Source: an uncultured Clostridia bacterium (GTDB lineage: Bacteria; Bacillota; Clostridia; Oscillospirales; CAG-272). From it: a stretch of DNA of 36,310 nucleotides. Position numbers and translations under genes: made by a program. A model generated the notes under the pieces. That model worked only from the letters and a program-made list of their open reading frames with translations. It searched no databases and was not told the origin of the DNA. Location of the stretch: contig CANROT010000005.1 of assembly GCA_947632285.1 (NCBI GenBank), positions 1 to 36,310 of the forward strand. The letters run 5' to 3'. Of this stretch, positions 6,606 through 15,431 are shown in pieces (position 1 is the stretch's first letter; each line of letters begins with the position of its first letter).

Positions 6606-6634
6606 TTGACATTCCCCGCGCCCTGCGTTACAAT
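6606..6634 (+). promoter_or_regulatory. Promoter of the S24 repressor gene
   Basis: TTGACA (6606-6611), 17-bp spacer, TACAAT (6629-6634), 36 bp before the chosen ATG and with an AGAAAGGAGGG ribosome site in between. It lies 20 bp from the operator cluster, so autoregulation is likely. Confidence 0.8.
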
Positions 6635-6670
6635 GAAGCTGCACGAAAATGCAGAAAGGAGGGCGAAAGC

Positions 6671-7273
6671 ATGAGTACTTATCAGAACATATGCGACCTC
6701 TGCAGGCAGCGGGGCATAACCGTTTCTAGGCTTGAGAAGGAACTTGGCCTTTCCAACGGGTACGTCGGCCATCTCAGGGACGTCAAGCACTCTCCGTCAT
6801 ACAGCCGCATTGCGCTGATTGCGGATTATTTCGGAGTCGGAATTAAAAGCATTCTGGACGATCAGGCGTCGGGAGTGGAGGTCCGCCGCGTTCCCCTTTT
6901 GGGAAGCGCAGCCTGCGGAAAGCCAATCGAAGCCGTGGAAAACGTCCTCGGCTGGGAGGATTTCGCAATTCCCAGAGGATGCAGGGACGACTTTTTTGCG
7001 CTTAAAATGCAGGGAGATTCAATGTCGCCGGAAGGCAGCATAGCAATTGCCGCATACCGCCCTTATGCGGATGACGGGGATATCGTCATTGCAAAAATCG
7101 GCGGCGACGAATGCTGCTGCAAGCGCTTCCACAAATACGCCGACGGCATTATCCTTCAGTCGGTCAATCCCGCTTATCCTCCGATGTATTTTTCCGCAAA
7201 GCAGGTAGAGGATATGCCGGTAACGATTATCGGCAAGGTAGTCGAGGTGCGCACCCGCTACGCCTACAGCTGA
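6671..7273 (+). CDS. HTH - S24 peptidase repressor (LexA/CI-like)
   Basis: 200 residues. An XRE-type helix-turn-helix occupies residues ~5-62 (GITVSRLEKELGLSNGYVGH). The C-terminal half is a LexA-type autoprotease: possible self-cleavage site near AACG (80-83), catalytic Ser117 (LKMQGDSMSPEG) and Lys151 (ECCCKRF). It should repress until activated RecA triggers self-cleavage, linking the element to DNA damage (family knowledge). The ATG at 6671 is set by AGAAAGGAGGG; an upstream in-frame extension begins before the promoter and cannot be real. It faces the 6470-3034 genes and converges with the helicase operon. Confidence 0.92.
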   Translation: MSTYQNICDLCRQRGITVSRLEKELGLSNGYVGHLRDVKHSPSYSRIALIADYFGVGIKSILDDQASGVEVRRVPLLGSAACGKPIEAVENVLGWEDFAIPRGCRDDFFALKMQGDSMSPEGSIAIAAYRPYADDGDIVIAKIGGDECCCKRFHKYADGIILQSVNPAYPPMYFSAKQVEDMPVTIIGKVVEVRTRYAYS

Positions 7274-7290
7274 TACGGTTACATATCAGC
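7269..7290. terminator. Hairpin between convergent genes
   Basis: Perfect 7-bp inverted repeat GCTGATA / TATCAGC with an 8-nt loop that contains the stop codons of both converging genes. There is no T-run on either side, so it is at best a weak terminator or transcript-end stabiliser. Confidence 0.35.
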
Positions 7291-7500
7291 CAGACATTTG
7301 CGGATCACGTCCTTCGGTATGCTGACGCCGTATCTGCCTTCCAGCACTTTTTTTACGTAAGAGATATCTGTACGCAGGTATCTCTTTTTTATGCTGTTCC
7401 AGTCTGCGGGAGAAAGCCCGCTCCTTATCTTTTCCAGACATTCCCTGCAGGTCTGCTCCTGTGCGGTCTTTCTGTTTTCGCTTTTCTTTTCACTTTTCAT
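7279..7500 (-). CDS. Small hypothetical protein, 73 aa
   Basis: Highly charged N-terminus (MKSEKKSENRKTAQEQT), then a CREC motif and a helical C-terminal half (YVKKVLEGRYGVSIPKDVIR). No family recognised. Its start overlaps the end of the surface-protein gene by 11 bp, consistent with being the last gene of the operon. Confidence 0.55.
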   Translation of the reverse strand: MKSEKKSENRKTAQEQTCRECLEKIRSGLSPADWNSIKKRYLRTDISYVKKVLEGRYGVSIPKDVIRKCLADM

Positions 7501-8500
7501 TATTCACCTCGTCTCCTTTCCTTTTCTTCCTTATTATTAATGCAGTCATCAGGCCGATCCCCGCCGCAGTCAGGAAAACGGTGAAGCAAAACGCAGGCTT
7601 CCTCTTTTCAGCCTCCCGCTCCCCTCCGCCTTCCGTCCTCTGCGCATCGGCGGCCGTGTGTGCGGTTCCTTCCCCGCCGCCTTCGGCGTATTCAGGGTCA
7701 TCGCCCTTTATGCCGTATTTCTCCATCGCGGCGGTAAGGTCGAGCTCAAATTCCGCATCCTCGCGAATCACGACGGCGTTTCCGTATGGCAGCGAGTCCT
7801 CCTCCGCGCCTTCCCTGAACTCCTGCCCGTTTATCTTCGTCACGTAGTATCTTCCCGCCTTAAGCCTTGTTTCAAACGGCCGGTCCTTGCTTACGTAGAA
7901 CACAAACCTAGTCTGCTCCCACTCGCAAAGCATTTCCACGCGGACCCCGGCGGGAGCCGTTATCCTGATTGTCCCCGACGGCGTTCCAGCCGGCAGGCCG
8001 TCGCCGTACTCCGTGCTTACAGTTCCCGCCTTTTCCCTGCTGTCCCAGTACTTATAGTCAATAATGACCGCGCAGGCGTTGAGATCCGTCTCCGTCTCTA
8101 TTGACAGCCCGCCCTCTGACGCTTCCCTGTACGCTTCGTCAAGCAGGCCTTCCGGCAGGTAAACCCTGTATTTGTCCGCAGGATATCTTTCCTCATCAAG
8201 ATAGCCCATGAAGAAAAAGCGCCTTCCGTCCGTTACGGCGTCTATCCTTCCGTCCGCATTCTCCCCGTTTACGGCAACGTAGCCTTCGGCCAGAAGCGCC
8301 GCTTCCAGAACCTCGGTAGTCGTCCTGCTGCCCGCGGTCTCCCCGCCCTGCGAGTTGATGCCGCCCTCCGGATAGCCTGCCGCCATGCCGGTTCCGGAAC
8401 AAAGCAGCAGAAAAAGGGCGGCGGCCGCCATTACCTGAGCGGACCGTCTTCCCGCAACCGCTCTGACGTTTTCATGTATTTTTTCAGTACGCCTAAACAT
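7490..8500 (-). CDS. Secreted, membrane-anchored surface protein
   Basis: 336 residues from the ATG at 8500 (GGGGG 13 nt upstream; the frame can be extended to 8539). A signal peptide with hydrophobic core AAAALFLLLCSGTGMAAG is followed by an extracellular region. Residues ~175-255 (ITAPAGVRVEMLCEW, VFYVSKDRPFETRLKAGRYY) resemble a beta-sandwich, prealbumin-like repeat of Gram-positive surface proteins. A spacer rich in E and G leads to a C-terminal membrane segment (FLTAAGIGLMTALIIRKKRK) with a basic stop-transfer tail; no LPXTG is visible. It could act in cell contact (inference). The start overlaps the upstream gene. Confidence 0.75.
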   Translation of the reverse strand: MFRRTEKIHENVRAVAGRRSAQVMAAAALFLLLCSGTGMAAGYPEGGINSQGGETAGSRTTTEVLEAALLAEGYVAVNGENADGRIDAVTDGRRFFFMGYLDEERYPADKYRVYLPEGLLDEAYREASEGGLSIETETDLNACAVIIDYKYWDSREKAGTVSTEYGDGLPAGTPSGTIRITAPAGVRVEMLCEWEQTRFVFYVSKDRPFETRLKAGRYYVTKINGQEFREGAEEDSLPYGNAVVIREDAEFELDLTAAMEKYGIKGDDPEYAEGGGEGTAHTAADAQRTEGGGEREAEKRKPAFCFTVFLTAAGIGLMTALIIRKKRKGDEVNNEK

Positions 8501-8904
8501 CTTGTCTTCTTTACCCCCTTTGACTGTGCGGCGCAGCACTCTATCTGCTTAATCAGCCCGTAACGGCCGTAGAGTATTTCCAAAACGATGCCGATATCGG
8601 AAGACGCATGGAATACTATATCCATGTCTCCGACATACAGCACGCAATCCTTAAAAAGAACGTTGAGACGGTATCTGCGCAGCGTTTCCTCGTTCTGATA
8701 CGCCTTCGTTTCCTCAAGCGTCCGGCAGCCCAGCACATGCCGGTATACGAACCATATGAGATAAAACGCGCTCCGCTTTTTCTGCTCGCCGTCCTCGCCG
8801 ATCACTGCGCACGACATCCTGCCGGTCGGATCTGCGAGAGAGCCCGCATATTCATAGAGAAGATTTTTGTCCATGTACTCAAGATAACGCCAATCCAACC
8901 TCAT
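8431..8904 (-). CDS. Hypothetical protein, 157 aa
   Basis: No family recognised. A mixed alpha/beta soluble protein with several cysteines (GCRTLEE, KDCVLYVGDMDIVF, IECCAAQ). The segment NVLFKDCVLYVGDMDIVFHA looks like two beta strands. Start at 8904 with a GAGATG-like site, 27 bp after the helicase gene. C-terminus is basic and overlaps the next gene. Confidence 0.6.
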   Translation of the reverse strand: MRLDWRYLEYMDKNLLYEYAGSLADPTGRMSCAVIGEDGEQKKRSAFYLIWFVYRHVLGCRTLEETKAYQNEETLRRYRLNVLFKDCVLYVGDMDIVFHASSDIGIVLEILYGRYGLIKQIECCAAQSKGVKKTRCLGVLKKYMKTSERLREDGPLR

Positions 8905-8930
8905 CTCTCCCTTTCATAAACAGCAGCATG

Positions 8931-10634
8931 CTAAGAATAGCAGTATATGCTGAGAGTTTTTCTTGCCCTTGTTACCGCCGTATACAAAAGCCTCTTCTCA
9001 ACGCTTTTTCCCGCAGGCAGAAACAGCGTGACGTTATCAGCCTCGCTGCCCTGCATCTTATGGACCGTTATCGCATATGCAGGCACGAGGTCTTCTTCCG
9101 CCTTCGCCCTTGAAATGTTGAATGAACCCGTTTCCGTCCGCACGGTAAAACCTTGGGAATCAGCTCTTATAACCCTTCCGATGTCGCCGTTGCAGTAATC
9201 CTTGGTATTAGTAACCGTCATAACCTTGTCGCCGCAGTTGATCCTGTCGGGACCTTTTTTAAGGATTTTGTTGATAACGGCATTGACGTCGTTGTAGGGA
9301 GTTATTATCTGGCCGCCGTCATCGGCAACGGCCTTTTCCGCATCCTCAAGCCTTATCCTCTTTATGCTTATCCCTCCGCCCGCGCTCAGCCAGCGTCCGT
9401 TTAAGACGCCTTCCGCCGCGCTTATAATGGCGCTCCCCTCCTGCTGCCTGTGGTTGTTTTTCAGCTCATAGACGGGAAGGATTTTCAGAAAGTCGAAAAA
9501 CGGCTCGCCGTATGACACGGGATAAAGCTGGCAGGCGTCTCCCGCAAATATAATCTTCGCATCCGGACGGAGCGCAGAAACAAGATCGTACATAAGCTCC
9601 GTATCTATCATGGACGATTCATCGACCACGACAAGCCTTGCCGGAAGCGGATTATCCGGACCGTAAAAGACGTACGAATCTTCCGGGTTCTTCCGAAGCG
9701 CCCTGTGTATGGTGCTTGCAGGCAGTCCCGTCTTTTCGGCAAGCCTCCTGCTCGCCTTGCCCGTAGGCGCCGCCAGAATGATGCCGTCCCGTCCGAACGT
9801 CCGCCTGCAGCACTCAGCGATCCCGCTTATTACCGTAGTCTTGCCCGTTCCCGGACCTCCCGTTATAATGCACGGAGCCGCATCCTTTAGGCAGGCGAGA
9901 GCGTCCCTCTGGCAGCGGTCGAGATCCGCCGCAGACCGTAAGTACGATTCAATGTCAGCCTCCTCCAGAAACGGCTCCCTGCGGCCGGCCTTTTTCTCCA
10001 TGAGGTTCCTTAAGGACGTTTCCTTGCGCTTAAGCTCGTCATCAACGACATGCCCGTTGACGATGCTTACGTCCCTGCCGCCCAATGACAGTATTTTGAC
10101 GGCGTACAGAAGCCTCTCATACGCTCCGTCCTTTTCCGCATCGTCGAACATGCTGAGGTATTCCTCAAGCGAGTATTCAATCTTCCTCTTAAGGCGTCCC
10201 CTCCTGATTACCTCCGTATTGATTGCCTTTATCCTTACGGGGTCTTCGCTTTTATTCTCGATCTCCTTATGAAGCGCGTCAGCCCTGCAAAACGGCAGCT
10301 CCTTATAGACGTAATCCCACAGTTTTTTTCCGCTTTTACAGGAGGCTTCCCAAGAAAGCCCGTATTTTGAAAAAGCGCTGTACCTGTTTATGCCTTCTTC
10401 GTATGCGCAGGGATCCATGCCGCTTTTTATGACCGCATCCCTGTTGCGCTTCATGCTCATGTTTATCCGGCATGATGATACCGTCGTTCCGTCCCCGTCA
10501 AAGCCGAGACTGACTATCATGCCCGCGCATAAGGGCGGAATATTGCCCCTTACGTGTACCCCGCCGCTTCCTTTTTTGTCCAGATCCTTCACGACGGCCC
10601 CCCTCGGCCCCCTGCAGTTTAAAACCAGATACAT
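8931..10634 (-). CDS. RecD-like SF1B DNA helicase
   Basis: 567 residues. Motif I (Walker A) is GGPGTGKT (259-266), motif Ia-like LAAPTGKASRRL, motif II DESSMID, then NNHRQ, and the C-terminal UvrD-like motifs YAITVHKMQGSE and YTAVTRARK. This order is that of RecD/RecD2 (5'-3' helicases). The N-terminal ~230 residues replace the longer RecD2 N-domain, so this is a shorter plasmid-type RecD-like form. It could process incoming or replicating element DNA. It is part of the operon from promoter 11250, behind an XRE regulator. No RecB or RecC partner is visible. Confidence 0.93.
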   Translation of the reverse strand: MYLVLNCRGPRGAVVKDLDKKGSGGVHVRGNIPPLCAGMIVSLGFDGDGTTVSSCRINMSMKRNRDAVIKSGMDPCAYEEGINRYSAFSKYGLSWEASCKSGKKLWDYVYKELPFCRADALHKEIENKSEDPVRIKAINTEVIRRGRLKRKIEYSLEEYLSMFDDAEKDGAYERLLYAVKILSLGGRDVSIVNGHVVDDELKRKETSLRNLMEKKAGRREPFLEEADIESYLRSAADLDRCQRDALACLKDAAPCIITGGPGTGKTTVISGIAECCRRTFGRDGIILAAPTGKASRRLAEKTGLPASTIHRALRKNPEDSYVFYGPDNPLPARLVVVDESSMIDTELMYDLVSALRPDAKIIFAGDACQLYPVSYGEPFFDFLKILPVYELKNNHRQQEGSAIISAAEGVLNGRWLSAGGGISIKRIRLEDAEKAVADDGGQIITPYNDVNAVINKILKKGPDRINCGDKVMTVTNTKDYCNGDIGRVIRADSQGFTVRTETGSFNISRAKAEEDLVPAYAITVHKMQGSEADNVTLFLPAGKSVEKRLLYTAVTRARKTLSIYCYS

Positions 10635-10655
10635 TTCCGAATCCCCCCTTCCGTT

Positions 10656-10889
10656 TTATTCGTCCTTTTTCCGCTTGCGCTTGATTCCCAGCAGATAATC
10701 GGCAGAGACGCCCAGCGCGACCGCCATCTTCCGAAGCTGCGACGCTTTAGGCTCCATCCTGTCGTTTAAATATCTTGATATCGTCGCCGCGCTTATCCCC
10801 GTCATCTCCGCGAGATTTTCCTGAGTCATATCTCTTGAGTACAGCGAGACAGCAAGCCTTGTTCCAAGAGTGTCCCCTATCACGCTCAT
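10656..10889 (-). CDS. XRE-family transcriptional regulator
   Basis: 77 residues. A classical helix-turn-helix spans residues ~15-65: LYSRDMTQENLAEMTGISAA, then SRYLNDRMEPKASQLRKMA and LGVSADYLLG, the hallmark pattern of XRE/Cro proteins. The C-terminus is a basic tail (KRKRKKDE). Start ATG at 10889 (GGAGGAAAGG upstream) overlaps the upstream stop as ATGA; a longer frame exists but has no ribosome site. It may control this operon and the shared promoters (inference). Confidence 0.9.
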   Translation of the reverse strand: MSVIGDTLGTRLAVSLYSRDMTQENLAEMTGISAATISRYLNDRMEPKASQLRKMAVALGVSADYLLGIKRKRKKDE

Positions 10890-11191
10890 GCCTTTCCTCC
10901 CATATACTCGTTTAAGGATATGTAATCTCCGCACAGCTCCCATCTGCCTCCAAGCTCGGCATAGCCGAAACGGCCCAGATCAAACGGCTCGGAAGAAAGC
11001 ACGGTGCCGTACCTTCCCCCCGCCACGCTGTCCTCTATGCTTAACGGCTGCCATATGTCGTCATGGCTGCGCAGGTCATAGCAGTAAATGCCGTCCGGAA
11101 CGGCGTTCCGGTCTATGCGGTCGGGCGTAAACAGCACCCTCTTTCCCAGTATTACCGCCAGTTCAAATTCTTTGTTTTTCAGGTCGTTCAA
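10886..11191 (-). CDS. Hypothetical protein, first gene of the helicase operon
   Basis: 101 residues if started at TTG 11191 (CAGGGGG 8 nt upstream). The upstream ATG at 11251 lies inside the -10 box of the promoter and cannot be used. The protein (LKNKEFELAVILGKRVLFTP, then DGIYCYDLRSHDD, SEPFDLGRFGYAEL) resembles small phage/ICE proteins of the LPD-type family that describe page-like alpha/beta folds, but I cannot name it with certainty. No membrane segment. Confidence 0.65.
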   Translation of the reverse strand: MNDLKNKEFELAVILGKRVLFTPDRIDRNAVPDGIYCYDLRSHDDIWQPLSIEDSVAGGRYGTVLSSEPFDLGRFGYAELGGRWELCGDYISLNEYMGGKA

Positions 11192-11249
11192 TTTAATTTC
11201 CCCCTGCCGTAAAGTAGTAATTCCGTGCGGTTTTCCCGCCTTTTCAACC

Positions 11250-11320
11250 ATTGTAGCAGAAAAAAAAATTTCGCGCTTGTGGTTTCATGAATACTACATC
11301 GTTTATAAAACTTTTATAAT
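11250..11320 (-). promoter_or_regulatory. Shared regulated promoter, copy A (helicase operon)
   Basis: Minus strand: -10 box TACAAT (11250-11255) with no consensus -35. Beginning 20 bp upstream of the -10 box is a block (11276-11310) identical to copies at 25556-25590 and 29899-29933. It contains the imperfect dyad GTGGTTTCATGAATACTAC (plus-strand reading). The constant spacing suggests an activator or a special sigma factor. Confidence 0.75.
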
Positions 11321-11333
11321 TTGTTCATTTTTT

Positions 11334-13188
11334 TCAGGCTTCCTCCGCTTCATTCCGAGAACCGGCGCTCCTTATGTTCAGCTGGCTCATTATTGCCGCC
11401 AGCACTCCCCTTACGATGCTGTTTCCCGCCTGCTTATAAAGCTGGGTATTCGAGTTCACCCGTTCCGCTTTTCGGAAGTCTTCATCGGAAAAATCCATCA
11501 GGCGCCAGCACTCAAGCGGAGTCAGCTTCCGGATGCGGTAATCGTCGGCAACCTTCAGGCCCGTCCTGCCGCTCCTCAGCGAAGGATATGCTTCCGCATA
11601 TATCCTTTCATCTTCTTCATATCCGTATGTATCATCAACGCAGACCGTATTACCTTTTCGGTTTTCGATTCTTTCAATCCTGCAGACCCCGGTTTCTGTT
11701 GCCGTAAGCGTCGGACACACCTCTCCGTTTTCCTGCACCCTGCCTCTCCTTGTCTTGCTGTCCGGATATGATAAATCAGCAACACCGCCAACATTGCACT
11801 CTATATATCCATCTTTTGTGGCCTGCTTAATTTTTACGGTTTCTATAATTTTCGGAAGATTGCCGTGCGTTTCCGCCCTTAAAGTCGGTGCCGTCCCATG
11901 CTGACCTGCGGCTCTTTTTCCGAAAAGCCCCTGTCGTTTATGCAGACGTCTTCGAGAACAATGTTGTCCTTTTGGACGCTCGTAAGCGTGTTGCAGATGC
12001 CCCTGCTGTTTGGCTCTAACCGCTGCTCCGTTTTGATTCCAACCGTTCCGCCTGACGGATTGTCAGGATTTCTTCCGCGCATGGCAACAATCATAGGCTC
12101 TGTATTTCCTCCGCTGTGACTTCTAAGCGTTGGTGCAATATTCTCTGAATCATAAACATTTCCGGCATAATTGCCGCCGTCAAATCCGTAGATGTTTCCT
12201 ATCTTATTTACTTCCATTCGACCACTCCATTCCCCATAGATTTCTGATTGCTTATGCCTCTATCCTCTCTTGCGGTAATGCAATTACTTATTTCCATACC
12301 CCCTAGGATTATTTACTGTCAAGTCGCAAGTTAAAACTTTTGGCTCATTACCTGCATGACCGCTGCTGATAACCGTTCTACATATGGAATCTTCTCCATG
12401 CACCCTTCCGCGCTGATTAAAATTTCCATCCATCGCAAAGTCAGTCCGGCTGTCGAGCGTTCCGCTTTTTATCAGCTTGTCAATCAGCTGACGGGCTCTT
12501 TCCGTGTTTATGTAATATTTCTCATCGACCCAATCTTCCAGATAATCCTTCATGGTTTTCCCAAGCGGCACGGGCTTTGGAAATTCATAGCTCCATTTGC
12601 CGAGCAGGCTTACCATGAAGCATCTGTTTCTGTTCTGCGCCGTACCGTAGTCCTTCGCATTCAGATCCTTCCAGTAATTTGAATATCCCTTGCCTGCGAG
12701 GAAGTCTATCCATTTCTGGAAGTCCTCCGCATTCCTCGTTGAATGAACCGCCGGAACGTTTTCCATCAAAAGCACGTCCGGAAGATTCCCGCACTCATTC
12801 AGCAGGCGCTCCACTTCCCATAACAGTCCGGACCTTGTTCCGCTGCCTTTCTTCATGCCGGCCTGCTTGCCGGCCACTGACAGATCCTGACACGTCCTTA
12901 CGGGAACGAATAAGTCAAGATATATGTATATCTGTCTTTATCCGTTATCCCTAAATCACCCCCTTTTACGTTCCGTATATCTGCCGTCTGAAAGTCCGTT
13001 CCATGAATGGCGTTATAGCTTTTCATGGCGAACTTATCAAATTCTACAACCCTGTAATGCTCAAAATCCGCTCCCAAGTCCCGCAGCGCCATAGCTTGCG
13101 AACCGATGCCCGCAAAAAGCTCTATCAGACGGATGGGCTTTTCTATCCGGTACTGCGGGGCGGCATCCTTATGCAAATTCTCCTTCAT
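11334..13188 (-). pseudogene. C5-cytosine DNA methyltransferase, broken by one insertion and frameshifts
   Basis: Pieces of one Dcm-type enzyme lie in order in three frames. N-terminal piece 13188-12901 carries motif I (IELFAGIGSQA) and stops at YSFP, just before the catalytic Cys. An extra 8 bp (12893-12900, containing TAA) separates it from CQDLSVAGKQAG, where the second piece continues with motif VI (MENVP) and VIII (QNRNR). Near 12299-12303 a G-run shifts the frame into SNCITAREDRGIS; near 12211 it shifts again into KIGNIYGFDGGN; near 11895 a third shift leads into GTAPTLRAETHG and the C-terminal motifs IX/X (RIRKLTPLECWRLMDF, LYKQAGNSIV). Each 1-bp shift maps to a short G-run. Intact, it would protect DNA from restriction. 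No cognate endonuclease is visible. A functional product is unlikely. Confidence 0.85.
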
Positions 13189-13201
13189 TATTCAATTGTC
13201 C

Positions 13202-13402
13202 TCATTCCTCTTCTTCGAGTTCGCTTATCTCTCCGTACGCCCTTATGGCATCAGCTACCGCATCCTTGATTTTTGAGTACGTCATCAGATTTTTTGAAAC
13301 GTCCTCCGGATTTTTCAGGCTCTCCGAATAAAGCTGCAGGTCTTTATGCTTGTCAGCCACATAGCCGTACAGGTCATATATCTTTTCTTCGTTTTTCATC
13401 AT
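13202..13402 (-). CDS. Small acidic helical protein, 66 aa
   Basis: Helical, charged protein (YVADKHKDLQLYSESLKNPE, EISELEEEE) with no recognised family. It follows the 93-aa gene with a 4-bp overlap and belongs to the end of the transfer operon. Two adjacent ATGs (13402, 13399) are possible; GAGGG lies upstream. Confidence 0.6.
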   Translation of the reverse strand: MMKNEEKIYDLYGYVADKHKDLQLYSESLKNPEDVSKNLMTYSKIKDAVADAIRAYGEISELEEEE

Positions 13403-13680
13403 TTTCCCTCAATATCTGCGTATGCGGAGAGGAACTCGTAGCCCCTCGCCGCCAAAAAGACTTCCCTTCCGTTTACGCTTTCCGCAAAAAAAGCCACGGC
13501 TTTTCCGTCTGAAAGGACTATATCGGAAACCGCCCGCATCCTTACCCTGCCGTACGCGGGGCTTTCCTCAAGAATCTTCCGTATGCCGTCCGAGTACGTC
13601 TCCGCTTCCCCGTCCGCGCATCTCACAAAGAAGATTTCTTCATCCCTTCCGCATCTCTTTAATATACCTAACGTTTCCAA
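13399..13680 (-). CDS. Hypothetical protein, 93 aa
   Basis: Short alpha/beta protein with alternating strands (EEIFFVRCADGEAETYSD, RMRAVSDIVLSDGKAVAFF). No family recognised. Packed between the large anchored protein gene and the 66-aa gene, so it is probably an accessory of the transfer operon. Confidence 0.6.
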   Translation of the reverse strand: METLGILKRCGRDEEIFFVRCADGEAETYSDGIRKILEESPAYGRVRMRAVSDIVLSDGKAVAFFAESVNGREVFLAARGYEFLSAYADIEGK

Positions 13681-13698
13681 CCGTTCTTCCCCCTCGCA

Positions 13699-15054
13699 TC
13701 ATCCTTCCGGCGGCATTCCCGCCGGAGCTTTTGTTACCGCGGGAGCCTCCGTCACTGCGGGAGATTCCGTCACCGCAGGGACTTCCGTAACCGCAGGGGG
13801 TTCCTCCGTCTGTCCGCCGGGAACGGGTTCGGGTCCGGCATTTCCTCCGCTCCCCGAAGGAAGGACCGTTCCGTCAAAATTCAGGCCGTCCGTTCTTACA
13901 ATGTCCTCAACGGCCCTTATATCGCCTTCGGAGGCTCCTTCCCTGTAGAACGTAAATCTTTCGTAGCGTTCCGACAGCTTGTTGTACGTCGTTACGCACA
14001 GCACTCCGTCCCTGTAGGCAAAAGCCTGTCTCAGGGACGCGTCTTCAAACACCCAGTCCTTAATCTTCCCTATGAGCGCTTCGGACGCCCTGCCGGATTC
14101 ATCGGGGTTTATGAGGAAAACGCTGTCGCTCTTTCCGTAACGGCTGAAAAAATCCCCGTTTTCATTAAGGAACGGATATGAAGCATACAGCGCGTTTTTC
14201 TCCGCCGCATCTTCCGAGTACGTCCCCCATTCGCCCGTTTCGGGCAGGAGTTCATACGCCTTAAAGGTGCTTCTTGCGTTTCCGGAAAGCCTGCTGTAGT
14301 AAAACTCCGACACCGTTCTCTCCCTGATGTCCGTATCGGCTTCGGCGGGAGCAAGCACGACCAGAAGGCGTTCCGTCTCCGTCTGGATCGCATAGTGATC
14401 CTCGTCAAGCCTCCTGTATTCAAAAAGCCTTAAGGTAACTCCGGGCAGGCGGCCGTCCCCCGTATCAACGGTCAGAAGCGCCTTGCACCAGTCCTTGTCG
14501 CAGTCATACAGGATCGTCCATTCTCCCGATCCGCTTAAGGTCACGCCGTCGGCGGCCCATTTTTCCGTCTGACCGCTTAAGATCGTGTAATCATCCTTTT
14601 CGTTTCTCGTAATCGTCATGGACGGGTACCTGCTTACCAGAGAACCGCTGCCGTCCGTCTTCGTGAAGGAGTTTTCCACCTCGAAAATCCTTGACGTTAC
14701 GGTCTGCCAGTCGGTCTCCTCCTCGTTAAAGAGGCTCGTGTCGGTAATAAGAGGCGTTGACATGAAGTTCATAACGAAATCCTGCCATCCTTCCGAGTCC
14801 CAATAGGTGTTCGGGGATTCCGTCCTGATCTCCGCATTTCCCGACTTCATGTCTTCCACGGAGGACAGTACGAGCCTGCCGACCGCCTGCGTCCGCATGA
14901 TCCCGCCGCGGTAATCATTCTGCCTTAGTTCCTTCGTTGCCGTGTCATCGCCTGCGGCGCTCCTGCCGCCCCTTCCGCCTGCCGCAGAGAGGACGGCAAA
15001 AACCGCAATAATAAGAACCGCTATGACCGGCACCGCTATGTATGCCTTTTTCAT
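13699..15054 (-). CDS. Membrane-anchored transfer protein with PAVTEx repeats
   Basis: 451 residues. One N-terminal membrane segment (residues 4-24, AYIAVPVIAVLIIAVFAVLS) and a large outside domain. The position directly after the VirB2-, VirB3- and VirB6-like genes, the type II topology and the mixed beta domain suggest a VirB8/TcpC-like or wall-spanning role, but I see no diagnostic motif. The C-terminus is Pro-rich with four 6-residue repeats PAVTE(V/S/A) and PAVTKA (residues ~420-443; 18-bp repeats at 13718-13797), probably a flexible wall-crossing stalk. Start ATG at 15054, 13 bp after the pilin-like gene. Confidence 0.7.
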   Translation of the reverse strand: MKKAYIAVPVIAVLIIAVFAVLSAAGGRGGRSAAGDDTATKELRQNDYRGGIMRTQAVGRLVLSSVEDMKSGNAEIRTESPNTYWDSEGWQDFVMNFMSTPLITDTSLFNEEETDWQTVTSRIFEVENSFTKTDGSGSLVSRYPSMTITRNEKDDYTILSGQTEKWAADGVTLSGSGEWTILYDCDKDWCKALLTVDTGDGRLPGVTLRLFEYRRLDEDHYAIQTETERLLVVLAPAEADTDIRERTVSEFYYSRLSGNARSTFKAYELLPETGEWGTYSEDAAEKNALYASYPFLNENGDFFSRYGKSDSVFLINPDESGRASEALIGKIKDWVFEDASLRQAFAYRDGVLCVTTYNKLSERYERFTFYREGASEGDIRAVEDIVRTDGLNFDGTVLPSGSGGNAGPEPVPGGQTEEPPAVTEVPAVTESPAVTEAPAVTKAPAGMPPEG

Positions 15055-15066
15055 GTCAGCCTCCCG

Positions 15067-15417
15067 TTATGCGGCGATTATGCCGAGACCGACAAGTATC
15101 GACTTGATTCCTATCATTACGACTCCCGCAAGAGCCATGATGATGCCCTTAGTCTTCGCTTCCGGCTGGTTCTGCATGAAGCTCATTACGATTTCAAAGA
15201 CTCCGAAAATAAGAAGCGCGATTCCGACGTATCTCGTTATTGATATCATTATTCCGATAACGCTCCCCATGAGCGTTCCGGCGTCCGCGTCCGCATCCGT
15301 TACGGTTACGCTGTCAAAGCTTGACGCCGACGCCGTTCCGATGAGCGCCAGAGCCGCAAGCCCGCCCTGTAAGCGCTTCATTATTCTGCCTGCTGTTTTC
15401 CTTATTCTGTTTTTCAT
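15067..15417 (-). CDS. VirB2-like small pilin/Maff2-type membrane protein
   Basis: 116 residues with an N-terminal signal-like segment (GGLAALALIGTASAS, probable cleavage after ASA) and two long hydrophobic helices (GSVIGIMISITRYVGIALLI and GIIMALAGVVMIGIKSILVG). This two-helix layout and its place between PrgI and the anchored protein match the Maff2/VirB2-like proteins of Gram-positive conjugation systems. It would form part of the transfer channel. ATG at 15417 with GGAGAGAAG upstream. Confidence 0.75.
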   Translation of the reverse strand: MKNRIRKTAGRIMKRLQGGLAALALIGTASASSFDSVTVTDADADAGTLMGSVIGIMISITRYVGIALLIFGVFEIVMSFMQNQPEAKTKGIIMALAGVVMIGIKSILVGLGIIAA

Positions 15418-15431
15418 GGTTCTTCTCTCCT

